Shown here: piece by piece, positions 1 through 8,536 of the stretch | Numbering within the stretch: position 1 is the first letter of the stretch | How the letters are laid out: each line of letters begins with the position of its first letter | Assembly: GCA_001896885.1 (NCBI GenBank) | Contig: MKRJ01000043.1 | Coordinates: 1-60,193 of the forward strand | Direction: 5' to 3' | Source: Rhizobiales bacterium 65-79 | GTDB lineage: Bacteria; Pseudomonadota; Alphaproteobacteria; Rhizobiales; Rhizobiaceae | DNA length: 60,193 bases | Notes under the pieces: model-generated | Told to the model about the DNA's origin: nothing | Database searches by the model: none | The model's input: the letters and a program-made list of their open reading frames with translations, nothing else | Made by a program: the position numbers and the translations under genes

Positions 1-1202
1 TCAACCATCTCGTCAAGAATTCCGAGACCGGGGCGACGCTCAAGATCCGCATGATGAACCTCAGCAAGAAGGATCTTCACAAGGATCTGACGAAGGCTGT
101 CGAGTTCGACCAGAGCCAGATCTTCAAGAAGATCTACGAGACGGAGTTCGGAACGCCCGGCGGCGAGCCTTACGGCGCTCTCATCGGCGATTACGAGTTC
201 GGCAGCGGCACGGAAGATCTGGAGGTGCTGCAGGGCATGTCGAATGTCGCCGCGGCCTCTTTCGCGCCGTTCATCGCGGCGTCGAGCCCGGACATGTTCG
301 GACTGGAGAGCTTCACGGAACTCTCCAAGCCACGCGACCTCGAGAAGATCTTCGAGAGCTCCGAATACATCAAGTGGCGGAGCTTCCGCGACAGCGAGGA
401 CAGCCGCTTCGTCACGCTCACCATGCCGAGAGTGCTGGCGCGCGTGCCGTACGGTTCGGCTGGCCGGTCGATCGAGGAGTTCAAGTTCGAGGAGGCGCCG
501 ATCGACGCCAAGGGTGCCGTGAGCGCCATGACGTCGGACAAGTTCACCTGGATGAACGCGTCCTATGCGCTCGGCGAAAAACTTACCTCGGCGTTCTCGA
601 AATATGGCTGGTGCGTCGCGGTCCGCGGCGCCGAAGGCGGCGGCAAGGTGGAGAACCTGCCGAGCTTCACCTTCACCAGCGACGACGGCGACATCGACCA
701 GCAGTGCCCGACGGAGATCGGCATCACCGACCGCCGCGAGGCGGAACTGTCGAAGCTCGGCTTCCTGCCGCTCTGCCACTACAAGGGGTCGGACTACGCC
801 GTGTTCTTCGGCTCGCAGACGACGCAGAAGCCGAAGAAATACGACAGCCCCGACGCGACCGCCAACGCCGCGATCTCGGCCCGGCTGCCTTACATCCTGG
901 CGACGGCCCGGTTTGCCCACTATCTGAAGGTCATGGGCCGCGACAAGATCGGCTCCTTCATGGAGGCCTCGAACTGTGAGAAGTGGCTGAACAACTGGAT
1001 CCGCAACTACGTCAACGGCAATCCGGACGCCAGCGCCGAGATGAAGGCGCAGTACCCGCTCGCCGAGGCCAAGGTGACGGTCGCCGAGGTGCCCGGCGCT
1101 CCGGGGTCCTACAACGCGGTCGCCTATCTCAGGCCGTGGCTGCAGATGGAGGAACTGACCGCCTCCATGCGGCTGGTGGCGCGCATCCCGCAGATGGGGT
1201 GA
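1..1202 (+). CDS. tssC: T6SS sheath large subunit TssC (5' end outside window)
   Basis: Large subunit of the contractile T6SS sheath; it pairs with TssB to form the cytoplasmic tube that drives Hcp out. About 399 residues are visible. The frame is open from base 3 with no start codon before a well-conserved internal stretch (ETGATLKIR, then NLSKKDL), so roughly the first 100 residues lie to the left of the window. The ATG at 51-54 is internal and should not be taken as the start. Family landmarks include the [11 protein letters not shown] motif and the C-terminal block around [13 protein letters not shown]. It ends 12 bases before the second tssC paralogue, so the two are probably co-transcribed. 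Family assignment is firm. Confidence 0.95.
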   Translation, partial: NHLVKNSETGATLKIRMMNLSKKDLHKDLTKAVEFDQSQIFKKIYETEFGTPGGEPYGALIGDYEFGSGTEDLEVLQGMSNVAAASFAPFIAASSPDMFGLESFTELSKPRDLEKIFESSEYIKWRSFRDSEDSRFVTLTMPRVLARVPYGSAGRSIEEFKFEEAPIDAKGAVSAMTSDKFTWMNASYALGEKLTSAFSKYGWCVAVRGAEGGGKVENLPSFTFTSDDGDIDQQCPTEIGITDRREAELSKLGFLPLCHYKGSDYAVFFGSQTTQKPKKYDSPDATANAAISARLPYILATARFAHYLKVMGRDKIGSFMEASNCEKWLNNWIRNYVNGNPDASAEMKAQYPLAEAKVTVAEVPGAPGSYNAVAYLRPWLQMEELTASMRLVARIPQMG

Positions 1203-1214
1203 CGTAGGGGCCTG

Positions 1215-2783
1215 ATGGATGGGGAGAGCGCAATAGCATTGCTCGAGGCGGACGCCGACAGGGCGTCCGCCAGCGTCTTCGCGACGGCGGTTCCAAGGGG
1301 ACGCCTGCGCGAGCGCGTCGTTTCCGCCGTCTCCGACGATGATCTCGGCGCCGACGGCATTGATCTGGAGGCGTTCCTCGAGGAAGAGGACACGGCCGGT
1401 CTTCTGTGCAGCTGGTTTGGCGCCGAGCCGCTCCGAGGCATGCCGTTGCGCGACGCGCGGTCGCTCAGGCTGCGCATCGACCGCGACATCGCTGCCCTCG
1501 ACACATTGATTTCGGAGCAGCTCGACGCGATACTGCACCATCGGAAGTTCAAGCAGCTCGAAGCGACCTGGCGGGGCGTCTCCTTCCTCCTCGACCAGGC
1601 CGAAGGGGACGACAAGGTCGTCATCAGGCTGCTAAGCACGACCTGGAAGGAGCTTGGCCGCGACTTCGACCGCTCCGCCGAATTCGACCAGAGCGCACTT
1701 TTCGCCAAGGTCTACAGCGAGGAATTCGGGACGCCGGGCGGCCTGCCCTACGGCTTGCTTCTCTGCGACCATTCCGTCCGCCACCGGCATGGGGGCGCCG
1801 ATTCGAGCGACGACATCGGGACCTTGTCGCGACTGGGAGAGGTCGCGGCCGCTTCCTTCGCGCCGTGCGTGGTCGGCGCCGCGCCCGAGTTGTTCGGGGT
1901 TTCGACGTTCGCCGAACTGTCGCACGTCCAGCATATCGACGCCGGCTTCCGCCTGGCGGAGTATCAGCGCTGGCGGCGGCTGCAGGAGAAGGAGGAGAGC
2001 CGGTTTCTCGGCGTCGGGCTGCCCCGGATCCTGTTGCGCGGGCTCCACGATGGGGCGCGGGAGCAACGGGAGGGTTTCGTCTACAGCGAGCAGGCGCTCG
2101 GCATAGAGGACTGGCTCTGGGGCAATGCGGTCTATGGCTTCGGCGCCGTCGTCATCCGGGCCTTTCGCGAATCAGGCTGGTTCGCCGACATACGCGGGGC
2201 CCGAGAGGGCGTGTTCGGGGCCGGGCGGGTCGACGGACTGCCGGCGCCGCTGTTTTCGACCGGCGAGCCGGTCGCCTATCGCCGGCCGCTCGAAGTCGAA
2301 CTGACCGACCGCAAGCAGAGGGTGTTGGAGGAACTCGGCTTCATCGCGCTCTGTCCGTGCGGCTATACGAAGTCCGTCGCGTTCCTCGGCGCGCAGTCGC
2401 TGAACGTGCCGCCGGTCGCCGACACGGCGGAAAGCCGGAACGCAAGACTTTCCTCGATGCTTCAATATGTGCTCTGCGTCAGCCGCTTCTCGCATTATGT
2501 GAAGGTCATAGCGCGCGATCGCATCGGTGCGTTCACGACAGTCGCCCAGCTCGAAAGGCTGCTGGGCGACTGGCTGCGCGGCTACATGATCGGCAATCCG
2601 GACGCCAGCGACGAACTCAAGGTGCGCTATCCGCTGAGCGGCGGCAGCGTGGAGGTCACCGAACTGCCGGGCAAGCCCGGCTCCATGTCCTGCGTCATGC
2701 ACATCCAGCCGCATTTCCAGTTCGACCGGATCGTGACCGGCATCCAGCTCAGGACCGAGATACAGCCGCCGCGGAACATCTGA
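1215..2783 (+). CDS. tssC: Second TssC-family sheath protein (TssC paralogue)
   Basis: A 522-residue paralogue of the preceding TssC. It has an N-terminal extension of about 90 residues, then the ImpC/VipB fold (EEFGTPGGLPYG near residue 172, and a MIGNPDASDELK block near the C terminus). Two tandem TssC proteins (ImpC and ImpD, also called TssC41 and TssC40) are known from the rhizobial and Agrobacterium imp operons, so duplication is a trait of the lineage. Whether this copy enters the sheath or acts as an assembly factor cannot be read from sequence. The ATG at 1215 follows an aggggc ribosome-binding stretch, and tssE starts directly after the stop codon. Confidence 0.93.
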   Translation: MDGESAIALLEADADRASASVFATAVPRGRLRERVVSAVSDDDLGADGIDLEAFLEEEDTAGLLCSWFGAEPLRGMPLRDARSLRLRIDRDIAALDTLISEQLDAILHHRKFKQLEATWRGVSFLLDQAEGDDKVVIRLLSTTWKELGRDFDRSAEFDQSALFAKVYSEEFGTPGGLPYGLLLCDHSVRHRHGGADSSDDIGTLSRLGEVAAASFAPCVVGAAPELFGVSTFAELSHVQHIDAGFRLAEYQRWRRLQEKEESRFLGVGLPRILLRGLHDGAREQREGFVYSEQALGIEDWLWGNAVYGFGAVVIRAFRESGWFADIRGAREGVFGAGRVDGLPAPLFSTGEPVAYRRPLEVELTDRKQRVLEELGFIALCPCGYTKSVAFLGAQSLNVPPVADTAESRNARLSSMLQYVLCVSRFSHYVKVIARDRIGAFTTVAQLERLLGDWLRGYMIGNPDASDELKVRYPLSGGSVEVTELPGKPGSMSCVMHIQPHFQFDRIVTGIQLRTEIQPPRNI

Positions 2784-2784
2784 T

Positions 2785-3285
2785 ATGGTGGACAGAAAGC
2801 CCGCGAAACGACCGGTCATCCTGCCGATCCTCGACAGGCTCCTGCAGGGAGACAATATCGAGATCGACGGCAATTTCGACCGCGCCATCCAGGTCCTGCG
2901 CGAGTCGATCCGCCGCGACCTCGAGATCCTTTTCAATACGCGGCCCTACTATCGCACGATGTCGGATGAACTGGGGGAACTGAAATCGTCGCTCATCGCT
3001 TTCGGCCTGCCCGACCTCCAGGTCCAGAAGCTCGGCGCTGCCTCCCAGCAGGAGGAATGCCGCGGGCGCATCGAGGAAGCGATCCGCCGCTTCGAGCCGC
3101 GTCTGCGGGACGTCTCGGTCGAGATACTGGAAGGGGATGCGGAGGCGCGCGAGCGCACCTTGCGCTTCAGGATCGACGCCGTCATGGATGTCGCAGAAAC
3201 GGCGGAGACAGTGGTCTATGACACGTTCATCGATCCGGTCTCGGGCAGCATCATGTTCTCCGGAAACTCACCCAAAATATCATAA
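2785..3285 (+). CDS. tssE: T6SS baseplate subunit TssE (gp25-like)
   Basis: A 166-residue protein of the GPW/gp25 family, the baseplate wedge component that links to TssF/TssG and starts sheath assembly. The hallmark RRDLEILFNTR segment lies around residues 43-53, and the usual C-terminal beta-rich part follows (RFRIDAVMDV). It starts one base after the upstream tssC stop, so it is the third gene of the rightward operon. It ends four bases short of the convergent kinase gene. Length is typical of the family. Confidence 0.92.
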   Translation: MVDRKPAKRPVILPILDRLLQGDNIEIDGNFDRAIQVLRESIRRDLEILFNTRPYYRTMSDELGELKSSLIAFGLPDLQVQKLGAASQQEECRGRIEEAIRRFEPRLRDVSVEILEGDAEARERTLRFRIDAVMDVAETAETVVYDTFIDPVSGSIMFSGNSPKIS

Positions 3286-3289
3286 GGCG

Positions 3290-4072
3290 CTATCTGCCGG
3301 CGCGTCGTGTCGTAGCGCGACCCGCATGCCGGAGCCCGGCTTCCGACAGGGCTTCGGCAAGCTCGCGGGCGGATGGCCTGTCCTCCGGCGCGGCAAAGCC
3401 GGCATGGAGCGCATCCGCCAGTCGGCGATCGGCAAGAGAGGAAAAATCAGGCTTCGGTTCGGCGCCGGTGCGCCTTGCCTCGAGCACCGCGTCTGCCGTT
3501 CCCGCATGGAGAGGCCTGCCGGCGAGCAGACGGTGCGCGAGGGCCGAGAACGACCAAATGTCGGCGCTCGGCGCCGGCGCGGCGCCGAGCATCTGCTCGG
3601 GCGCCATCCAGGCGGGTGATCCCACTATCTCCCCCGCGTCGAGCGGATCCTCGCTGCCGACCAGGCCGGCGACGCCGAGATCGATCAGCACTGCCCGGCC
3701 GCCGCGAAACATGATGTGCGCCGGCTTCAGGTCGCGGTGGACGACGCCCAGCGCATGAAGATGCGCCAGCGTTTCCGCCACCTCCGTGAGGGCGGCAAGT
3801 CCCGGGACCCCCTCGGGCCGGTCGAGAAGCGATCCTTCCAGCCGGTCGAAGGCGATCCAGTCCGGCGCATCGCCGAGCACCGAAGCCAGTCCCTCATGCC
3901 TGAGCGAGCGGCCAAGCCTCGCCTCGCGCCGGAAGCGCTTCCCGTCCAGCCCGGCAAGATGACGGGCGCGCTTGACGACTACACTGCGGCCGGCGTCGTC
4001 GACCGCCGCGCAGATGTCGAAAGAGCGGCTGCTCCGCAGCAATACCTCGCCAGTGAAGCGTCCGCCCGGCAC
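3290..4072 (-). CDS. T6SS-associated Ser/Thr protein kinase (PpkA/TagE-like)
   Basis: A short eukaryotic-type kinase of 260 residues. Visible motifs are the ATP-anchoring Lys in VVVKRA (about residue 34), the catalytic loop HRDLKPAHI (112-120), DLG in place of DFG (131-133), and MAPEQ of the P+1/APE region (156-160). No transmembrane or sensor domain follows, so it is smaller than typical PpkA. A longer ATG frame begins at 4228, but that would overlap the upstream methyltransferase by about 150 bases. The GTG at 4072, two bases after that gene's stop, is preferred. In other T6SSs such kinases phosphorylate the FHA protein to license assembly, and an FHA gene lies in the same block. The link is inferred. 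Confidence 0.8.
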   Translation of the reverse strand: MPGGRFTGEVLLRSSRSFDICAAVDDAGRSVVVKRARHLAGLDGKRFRREARLGRSLRHEGLASVLGDAPDWIAFDRLEGSLLDRPEGVPGLAALTEVAETLAHLHALGVVHRDLKPAHIMFRGGRAVLIDLGVAGLVGSEDPLDAGEIVGSPAWMAPEQMLGAAPAPSADIWSFSALAHRLLAGRPLHAGTADAVLEARRTGAEPKPDFSSLADRRLADALHAGFAAPEDRPSARELAEALSEAGLRHAGRATTRRAGR

Positions 4073-4074
4073 GG

Positions 4075-5619
4075 TCAGATGGCGCCGATGCGCCGCCACA
4101 GGGGGAGCGAGATCGACAGGATCTCCGGCACGTTCTCTTCCAGCACGGCGACGGTCTCTGCCCGGTCCTCGATGGTGCGGCCATCCTTGGCAAGGTGGTC
4201 GCCGTTCCTTCGCAGCCGGTTCCAGCAATCCTCGACCAGAGGCTGCGTTTCGGCCGCTATCCCTTCCGTCAGGGCTGCATAGACCAGCATCTCGATCAGC
4301 CGGATCGTGACCGCCGAACCGACCGACGCGCCCGCAAGCGAAGTATGTGCCTTGCCTTGGTCCGATGCGAGACGGATTTGCGCGCTGTTGTAGCGCCGTA
4401 CGCGCTCGAGCGCCTGGATAGAGGGGGTCTTCGCCGTGACCGTCATGGCCTGTTTCGAGCCGACAAGCATGCCGATCGCCTCGCGCCCCGTCGCCGTCGA
4501 CTTCGCGGAATCGACATGAGAGAAGATCTCGTCGAGCGTAGGCGTGCCATCGGCGATCAGTTTCAGCGCCGGCTCGTAGAACGGCTCGCCGAGTGTGGCG
4601 TTTCCGATCGGCACCTTGATGTCGCGGCTCAAGGCGGTTTTGAAAGCCAGCGCGGTCAGCCGAATTTCGCGCAGCCGTCTTTCCACGCGGCGCGCGGGAA
4701 TGCCGCGGGCACCGCGAATGAAGATGTCGCGCCGGAACGTCCGCTCCATGAAGAAGTCGCGCATGGTCTCCTGCAGGCCGACGGGCGAATTGTCGACGAG
4801 TTCGCGCTGCTCCGCCGTCATGCAGATGTCGGGATAATTATCGAAGATATTGGCGGAGGCGGCGAAGGTCAGCCGGGCGGGCGCAAGCGCCTTCGCCACG
4901 TCCATCTGGTAGCAGGGCTGCCAATGCTCGTTCAGATATTCGTGCGCGACATAGGCGATTTCGTCCTTCCGGCACATCTCCTCCAGCCGCGTGATCTGTT
5001 CCGTCAGCAATACGCCCGCACCGGCGCCCGCCATCCGCTTGATCAGCTGCAGTGCTGCCGCCGCGCGGTCGTCGCTGCGTCCGTCCTGCAGTTGCGCGAG
5101 GGTGCGGATCATCCTTTGCAGCGGCGCGACGCCATTCCAGCCGGGGAGGGCATTATAGGTGACATAGACGAGGCCGCCCGGCTCGAGATGCCGGTCGATG
5201 AAATCGACGATATGGCGCTGGTTCTCCTGGCTGATCCAGGACCAGACGCCATGCATGACGATGTAGTGAAAACGCGGCAACGCCGATTCATGCGCGCCGG
5301 TCAGGCTGGCGAACGTCCAGTCCTCCAGGCGGAGATTGTCGAGGCCGGCCTTTTCGGCCAACCGGCGAGCGCGCGCGATATGGGCCGGGTTAAAGTCTAT
5401 GCCCCAGACCTCCGCGTCGGCGCGGGTGGCCGCCACCGTTGCCGCCGACCTGGCCGTCCCGCAGCCGAGTTCGCAATAGCGGAACGGCTCGCCCGCGGCG
5501 ACCGGCGGTTCGGTTGCGCGCAGCAGGCAGGCAATATCCAGATGCGGCGGCATCTGCTCGGGATACCATCCGTCCAGATATTCGATGTCCGAGACATATC
5601 CGCCCGTCCAGTTGTCCAT
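4075..5619 (-). CDS. SAM-dependent methyltransferase with C-terminal regulatory domain
   Basis: A 514-residue class I methyltransferase. The SAM-binding glycine loop is CELGCGTARS (residues 49-58), and the acidic residue ending strand 2 is in GIDFNP. The following 200-300 residues resemble the methyltransferase regulatory domain family (PF10119 type) and a further C-terminal helical part. The start ATG follows a good GGAGGA ribosome site. It is embedded in the T6SS block between tssG and the kinase. Substrate unknown: it might modify a secretion component or effector, or be unrelated cargo. Confidence 0.82.
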   Translation of the reverse strand: MDNWTGGYVSDIEYLDGWYPEQMPPHLDIACLLRATEPPVAAGEPFRYCELGCGTARSAATVAATRADAEVWGIDFNPAHIARARRLAEKAGLDNLRLEDWTFASLTGAHESALPRFHYIVMHGVWSWISQENQRHIVDFIDRHLEPGGLVYVTYNALPGWNGVAPLQRMIRTLAQLQDGRSDDRAAAALQLIKRMAGAGAGVLLTEQITRLEEMCRKDEIAYVAHEYLNEHWQPCYQMDVAKALAPARLTFAASANIFDNYPDICMTAEQRELVDNSPVGLQETMRDFFMERTFRRDIFIRGARGIPARRVERRLREIRLTALAFKTALSRDIKVPIGNATLGEPFYEPALKLIADGTPTLDEIFSHVDSAKSTATGREAIGMLVGSKQAMTVTAKTPSIQALERVRRYNSAQIRLASDQGKAHTSLAGASVGSAVTIRLIEMLVYAALTEGIAAETQPLVEDCWNRLRRNGDHLAKDGRTIEDRAETVAVLEENVPEILSISLPLWRRIGAI

Positions 5620-5651
5620 CGGTTCCTCCCCTGCGGCGCCCTATTCTTGCT

Positions 5652-6743
5652 CTAACGCAGATGCGCCGGCGGCTCTATGTCGACGCTTGCCGCCTCACGG
5701 CGCGGCCGGTCCGCGTGAAGCCAGGTGTTCCATCCGAGTCGGCTGCCCGTTTCGGGGTGGTCGTCGCGTTCGAGCCGCAGCGGAGGAAGCTCGTCCGGCA
5801 AAAGTTCGATCGACAGCCGAAACGACATCTCCGGCCCCAGCGCGACGGCGGCGAGATCGCCGAAGCCGCGGGCGCCGAGGCCATCCGGCAAGAGCGCCCT
5901 GAAATCTGCGTAGCCGACAGGCCCGACGACGAGGCGGACGGTGGACTGGACGTCGTGGATGCGTTCGCCGATCACCATATCTTCGCCCAGCCTGCAGAAG
6001 GCGCCGCTCGGCCGCTCCGCGGCCGGCAGCCGGGAACGGTCGCTCTCGGCAATCGGAAGCCAGCGGCCGTGAAACTGCTCGACCCGGATCGGAAGACCCG
6101 TGGCGCCGCGCAGCAATTGCTCGACCGCCTGCGCGGAGCGGGCGCCGCGGGAAAGCAGCCCGCCATAATGCACGAGCGTGTCGTCATCGCTGGCCGTGCG
6201 CAGCAGCATCGACGGCAGGCCGAAACCGATCACGGCCCGGAGCGCGGCATCGATCGGATGCGGCAACTCCAGCCGGGCGCTGCGTTCCAGTTCGACCATC
6301 AGGCGGTGTTTCGCCCAGGCCTCGAAATGCAGCCCGCCCAGGCGGTTGTTGAAGATGTCGAGGAAGTCGCGAAGGCCCGGATTGCGCTCGCGGACGCTCA
6401 GATGGACGAGTTCGCTGAAGGCATGGGGCAGCGCGCCGGACGGCCCGGTCAGTCCGAAGACCGTCTGGGTCAGCTCGATCGGGCTCGCGCCCTTCGGCCG
6501 CCGCACCGAGACCACCTCGGTCGCGGCAAAGCCGAGCGGCACGCCGGCGCGTACCCGCATCGTCGCCCGGCTCCAGTCGACGCCGCGCCCGGCCGTCTCC
6601 GGAACGGGCAGGTCGGATGCCGTGTTCTCCTCGGCCGCGATCAGTTCGACGATCCGCATGGCCTGGAAGAGTTCGTAGGCCTGCGGTCGGTCGAATACGT
6701 CCGACTTCAGAGAAGTATGCGGTCGCCGCCGCGCGCGGGCCAT
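5652..6743 (-). CDS. tssG: T6SS baseplate subunit TssG
   Basis: A 363-residue ImpH/VasB-family protein. TssG joins TssF and TssE in the baseplate wedge. Recognisable segments are the YELFQAMRIVE N-terminal motif, the FGLTGPSGALPHAFSELV block, and the RDFLDIFNNRL region. The gene overlaps the 3' end of tssF by 37 bases in another frame. No later start codon suits the conserved N terminus, so the overlap looks real. It is 32 bases upstream of the methyltransferase gene. Confidence 0.93.
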   Translation of the reverse strand: MARARRRPHTSLKSDVFDRPQAYELFQAMRIVELIAAEENTASDLPVPETAGRGVDWSRATMRVRAGVPLGFAATEVVSVRRPKGASPIELTQTVFGLTGPSGALPHAFSELVHLSVRERNPGLRDFLDIFNNRLGGLHFEAWAKHRLMVELERSARLELPHPIDAALRAVIGFGLPSMLLRTASDDDTLVHYGGLLSRGARSAQAVEQLLRGATGLPIRVEQFHGRWLPIAESDRSRLPAAERPSGAFCRLGEDMVIGERIHDVQSTVRLVVGPVGYADFRALLPDGLGARGFGDLAAVALGPEMSFRLSIELLPDELPPLRLERDDHPETGSRLGWNTWLHADRPRREAASVDIEPPAHLR

Positions 6744-8536
6744 GTTTTCAGAACTCCGGTTTGCCCTTTGATCCTGGCGGTCAGCCGGGCGAAGGAATTG
6801 ACGCTGGCGTATATGCCGAAAAACCGCTCAAGGACGCTTGCGGCCAGATAGATGCCGTTACCTGAGAAATAGGCCTCGTCGAAAGTCACAGTCACGTCGA
6901 TGCCCCGGCAGAAGGCGGTGTTGCCCTTCACGCGCAACCGCGCGGTTCCGGGCCGCGAGGACAGGCCGACGATCCCGTCGATGAGAGAACGCGTCTCGTC
7001 CGAATCGCGGATGTCGTAGAGAAGCAGCATCTCCTTGAGCACATCGAGCCCGCCGTCGCTGACGATCGACAGGTGATTGAGGGAAAGATGCGAGATGAGG
7101 CGCCATCGCGCGCCTTCGCCGTAGCGGGGCCGGGCCACCGGCGTCGGCGCCGTTATCAGCCGCATGGCTTCGATGCCGGCCACCGGCTCGGCCAATTGCA
7201 GCTCCGGGCGTCCGCCGCCGAAGGGCAGCCGCTCGGGAAGGTTCCCGTTGAAGCACAGCGTATCGACGGAAAGGACCGTGTCGGCCGGCGCCGAGGGGGT
7301 GAACGCCGAATCGAAGATGGAGAGCGCTATGCGTTCCCTCCCGGCCTCGTCGGTTCCGGTCCGGCGGTTGGCCATCCACCAGGCGGATCGTGCGCCGCGC
7401 CCGTCGTCGCTGCGCCGCGCATGAGTGGTTCCATAGACGGGCAGGAGTTCGCGGGCGTTGCCGTCGCCGTCGGAGGCGACGACCTTCTCCACGGAATAGA
7501 TTTCGAGCGCGCCCGAGCGGCGGCTGTCGGGCTCGACCAGATATTCCGTTGCGGCATGGTCGAGCGAGATCGGCTCGGCCGCCTGCGGGAAGAGGTTCAC
7601 GACGGGCGTGCAGTTGAGCGCGAAGGCCGACGCGGTGACGGCCCGTTCGATGTTGGCGCGCGAGCGCCTCAGATAGACGAAGATGTCGAGTGTGCGGCCC
7701 TTGCCCAGAAGCCGTCCGCGATCCGGGAAGGCGAGGTCGACGAACAGGAATTTCTCCGGAAAGGCGAAATATTCCGTCAGCAGGCGATAGCCGGCATGCG
7801 AGGTGTCGGGACAGGGCAGGACGCCTTCATCGCTTTCGAAGCCGGCCGGCGCAAAGGCCGTGCCCTCGACGATGACAGGCTCGGGATCGTTCGCGCCAGC
7901 GGCGAAGGCGACCGCCACGACGTCGTTCAAGAGCATCTCATAGAGCGGATAGACGAGCTGCGGCTGCCCGCGCAGGAAGAAGCGCAGCGAAGCGGGGGAA
8001 ATATCGGAGAAGAAGCCGTCGGCAAGCGTGGTCTCGAGCGTCAGCCGGAGGCAGGCCGCGGCATCCGCCGCCGTCTCGAATTCGGGCGCGCGGAGGGGCC
8101 GGCCAGCGAGCGTAGCGCCGGCGACGCGGACAGGATGCATGGTCACGTCGAAAGCGGTGGAGAAGCGACAGCTTTCGCCGCCGACCGGCTCGCTGTCGAC
8201 CAGCGTGCCGCGTTTGGCGGTCGCCGCCTCGGCGACATCGGCGCCGGGCTCCATCTGCAGGATCGCCATCGATGGAAACGGCCTTGCATAGTGCGGATAG
8301 AGGACCGCGAGCATCGCGTTGGCGAGTTCGGTGAAGTCGTCGTCGAGGCGCTGGCGGATGCGCGCCGTCAGGAAGGCGAAGGACTCGATCAGCCGGCCGA
8401 CATGCGGATCCTCGATCGCATCCTCGGAGAGCCTGAGGCGGCTGGCGATGCGGGGGTTCTCGGCGGCGAACTGCGCCGCGGCGCGGCGTATGTTCAGGAG
8501 TTCGCGGTTGTAGTGGGCGAGGATGTCGTCCGTCAT
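6707..8536 (-). CDS. tssF: T6SS baseplate subunit TssF
   Basis: A 609-residue ImpG/VasA protein, the largest wedge component. The true start is the ATG at 8536, beginning MTDDILAHYNREL with the family's ARRAAAQF-like helix (here RRAAAQFAAENPRIASRL). The open frame extends further upstream, but only over tssM. The start overlaps the tssM stop by one base (TAATG), with a ribosome site inside tssM. Typical features include DDDFTELANAMLAVLYPHY and the acidic C-terminal part. Coupled translation with tssM and tssG is implied. Confidence 0.94.
   Translation of the reverse strand: MTDDILAHYNRELLNIRRAAAQFAAENPRIASRLRLSEDAIEDPHVGRLIESFAFLTARIRQRLDDDFTELANAMLAVLYPHYARPFPSMAILQMEPGADVAEAATAKRGTLVDSEPVGGESCRFSTAFDVTMHPVRVAGATLAGRPLRAPEFETAADAAACLRLTLETTLADGFFSDISPASLRFFLRGQPQLVYPLYEMLLNDVVAVAFAAGANDPEPVIVEGTAFAPAGFESDEGVLPCPDTSHAGYRLLTEYFAFPEKFLFVDLAFPDRGRLLGKGRTLDIFVYLRRSRANIERAVTASAFALNCTPVVNLFPQAAEPISLDHAATEYLVEPDSRRSGALEIYSVEKVVASDGDGNARELLPVYGTTHARRSDDGRGARSAWWMANRRTGTDEAGRERIALSIFDSAFTPSAPADTVLSVDTLCFNGNLPERLPFGGGRPELQLAEPVAGIEAMRLITAPTPVARPRYGEGARWRLISHLSLNHLSIVSDGGLDVLKEMLLLYDIRDSDETRSLIDGIVGLSSRPGTARLRVKGNTAFCRGIDVTVTFDEAYFSGNGIYLAASVLERFFGIYASVNSFARLTARIKGQTGVLKTWPARGGDRILL

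Noticed and set aside
3290-4228. The longer 312-residue form of the kinase
   Set aside because: The extra N-terminal residues overlap the methyltransferase gene, are Arg/Pro-rich, and precede no kinase element.
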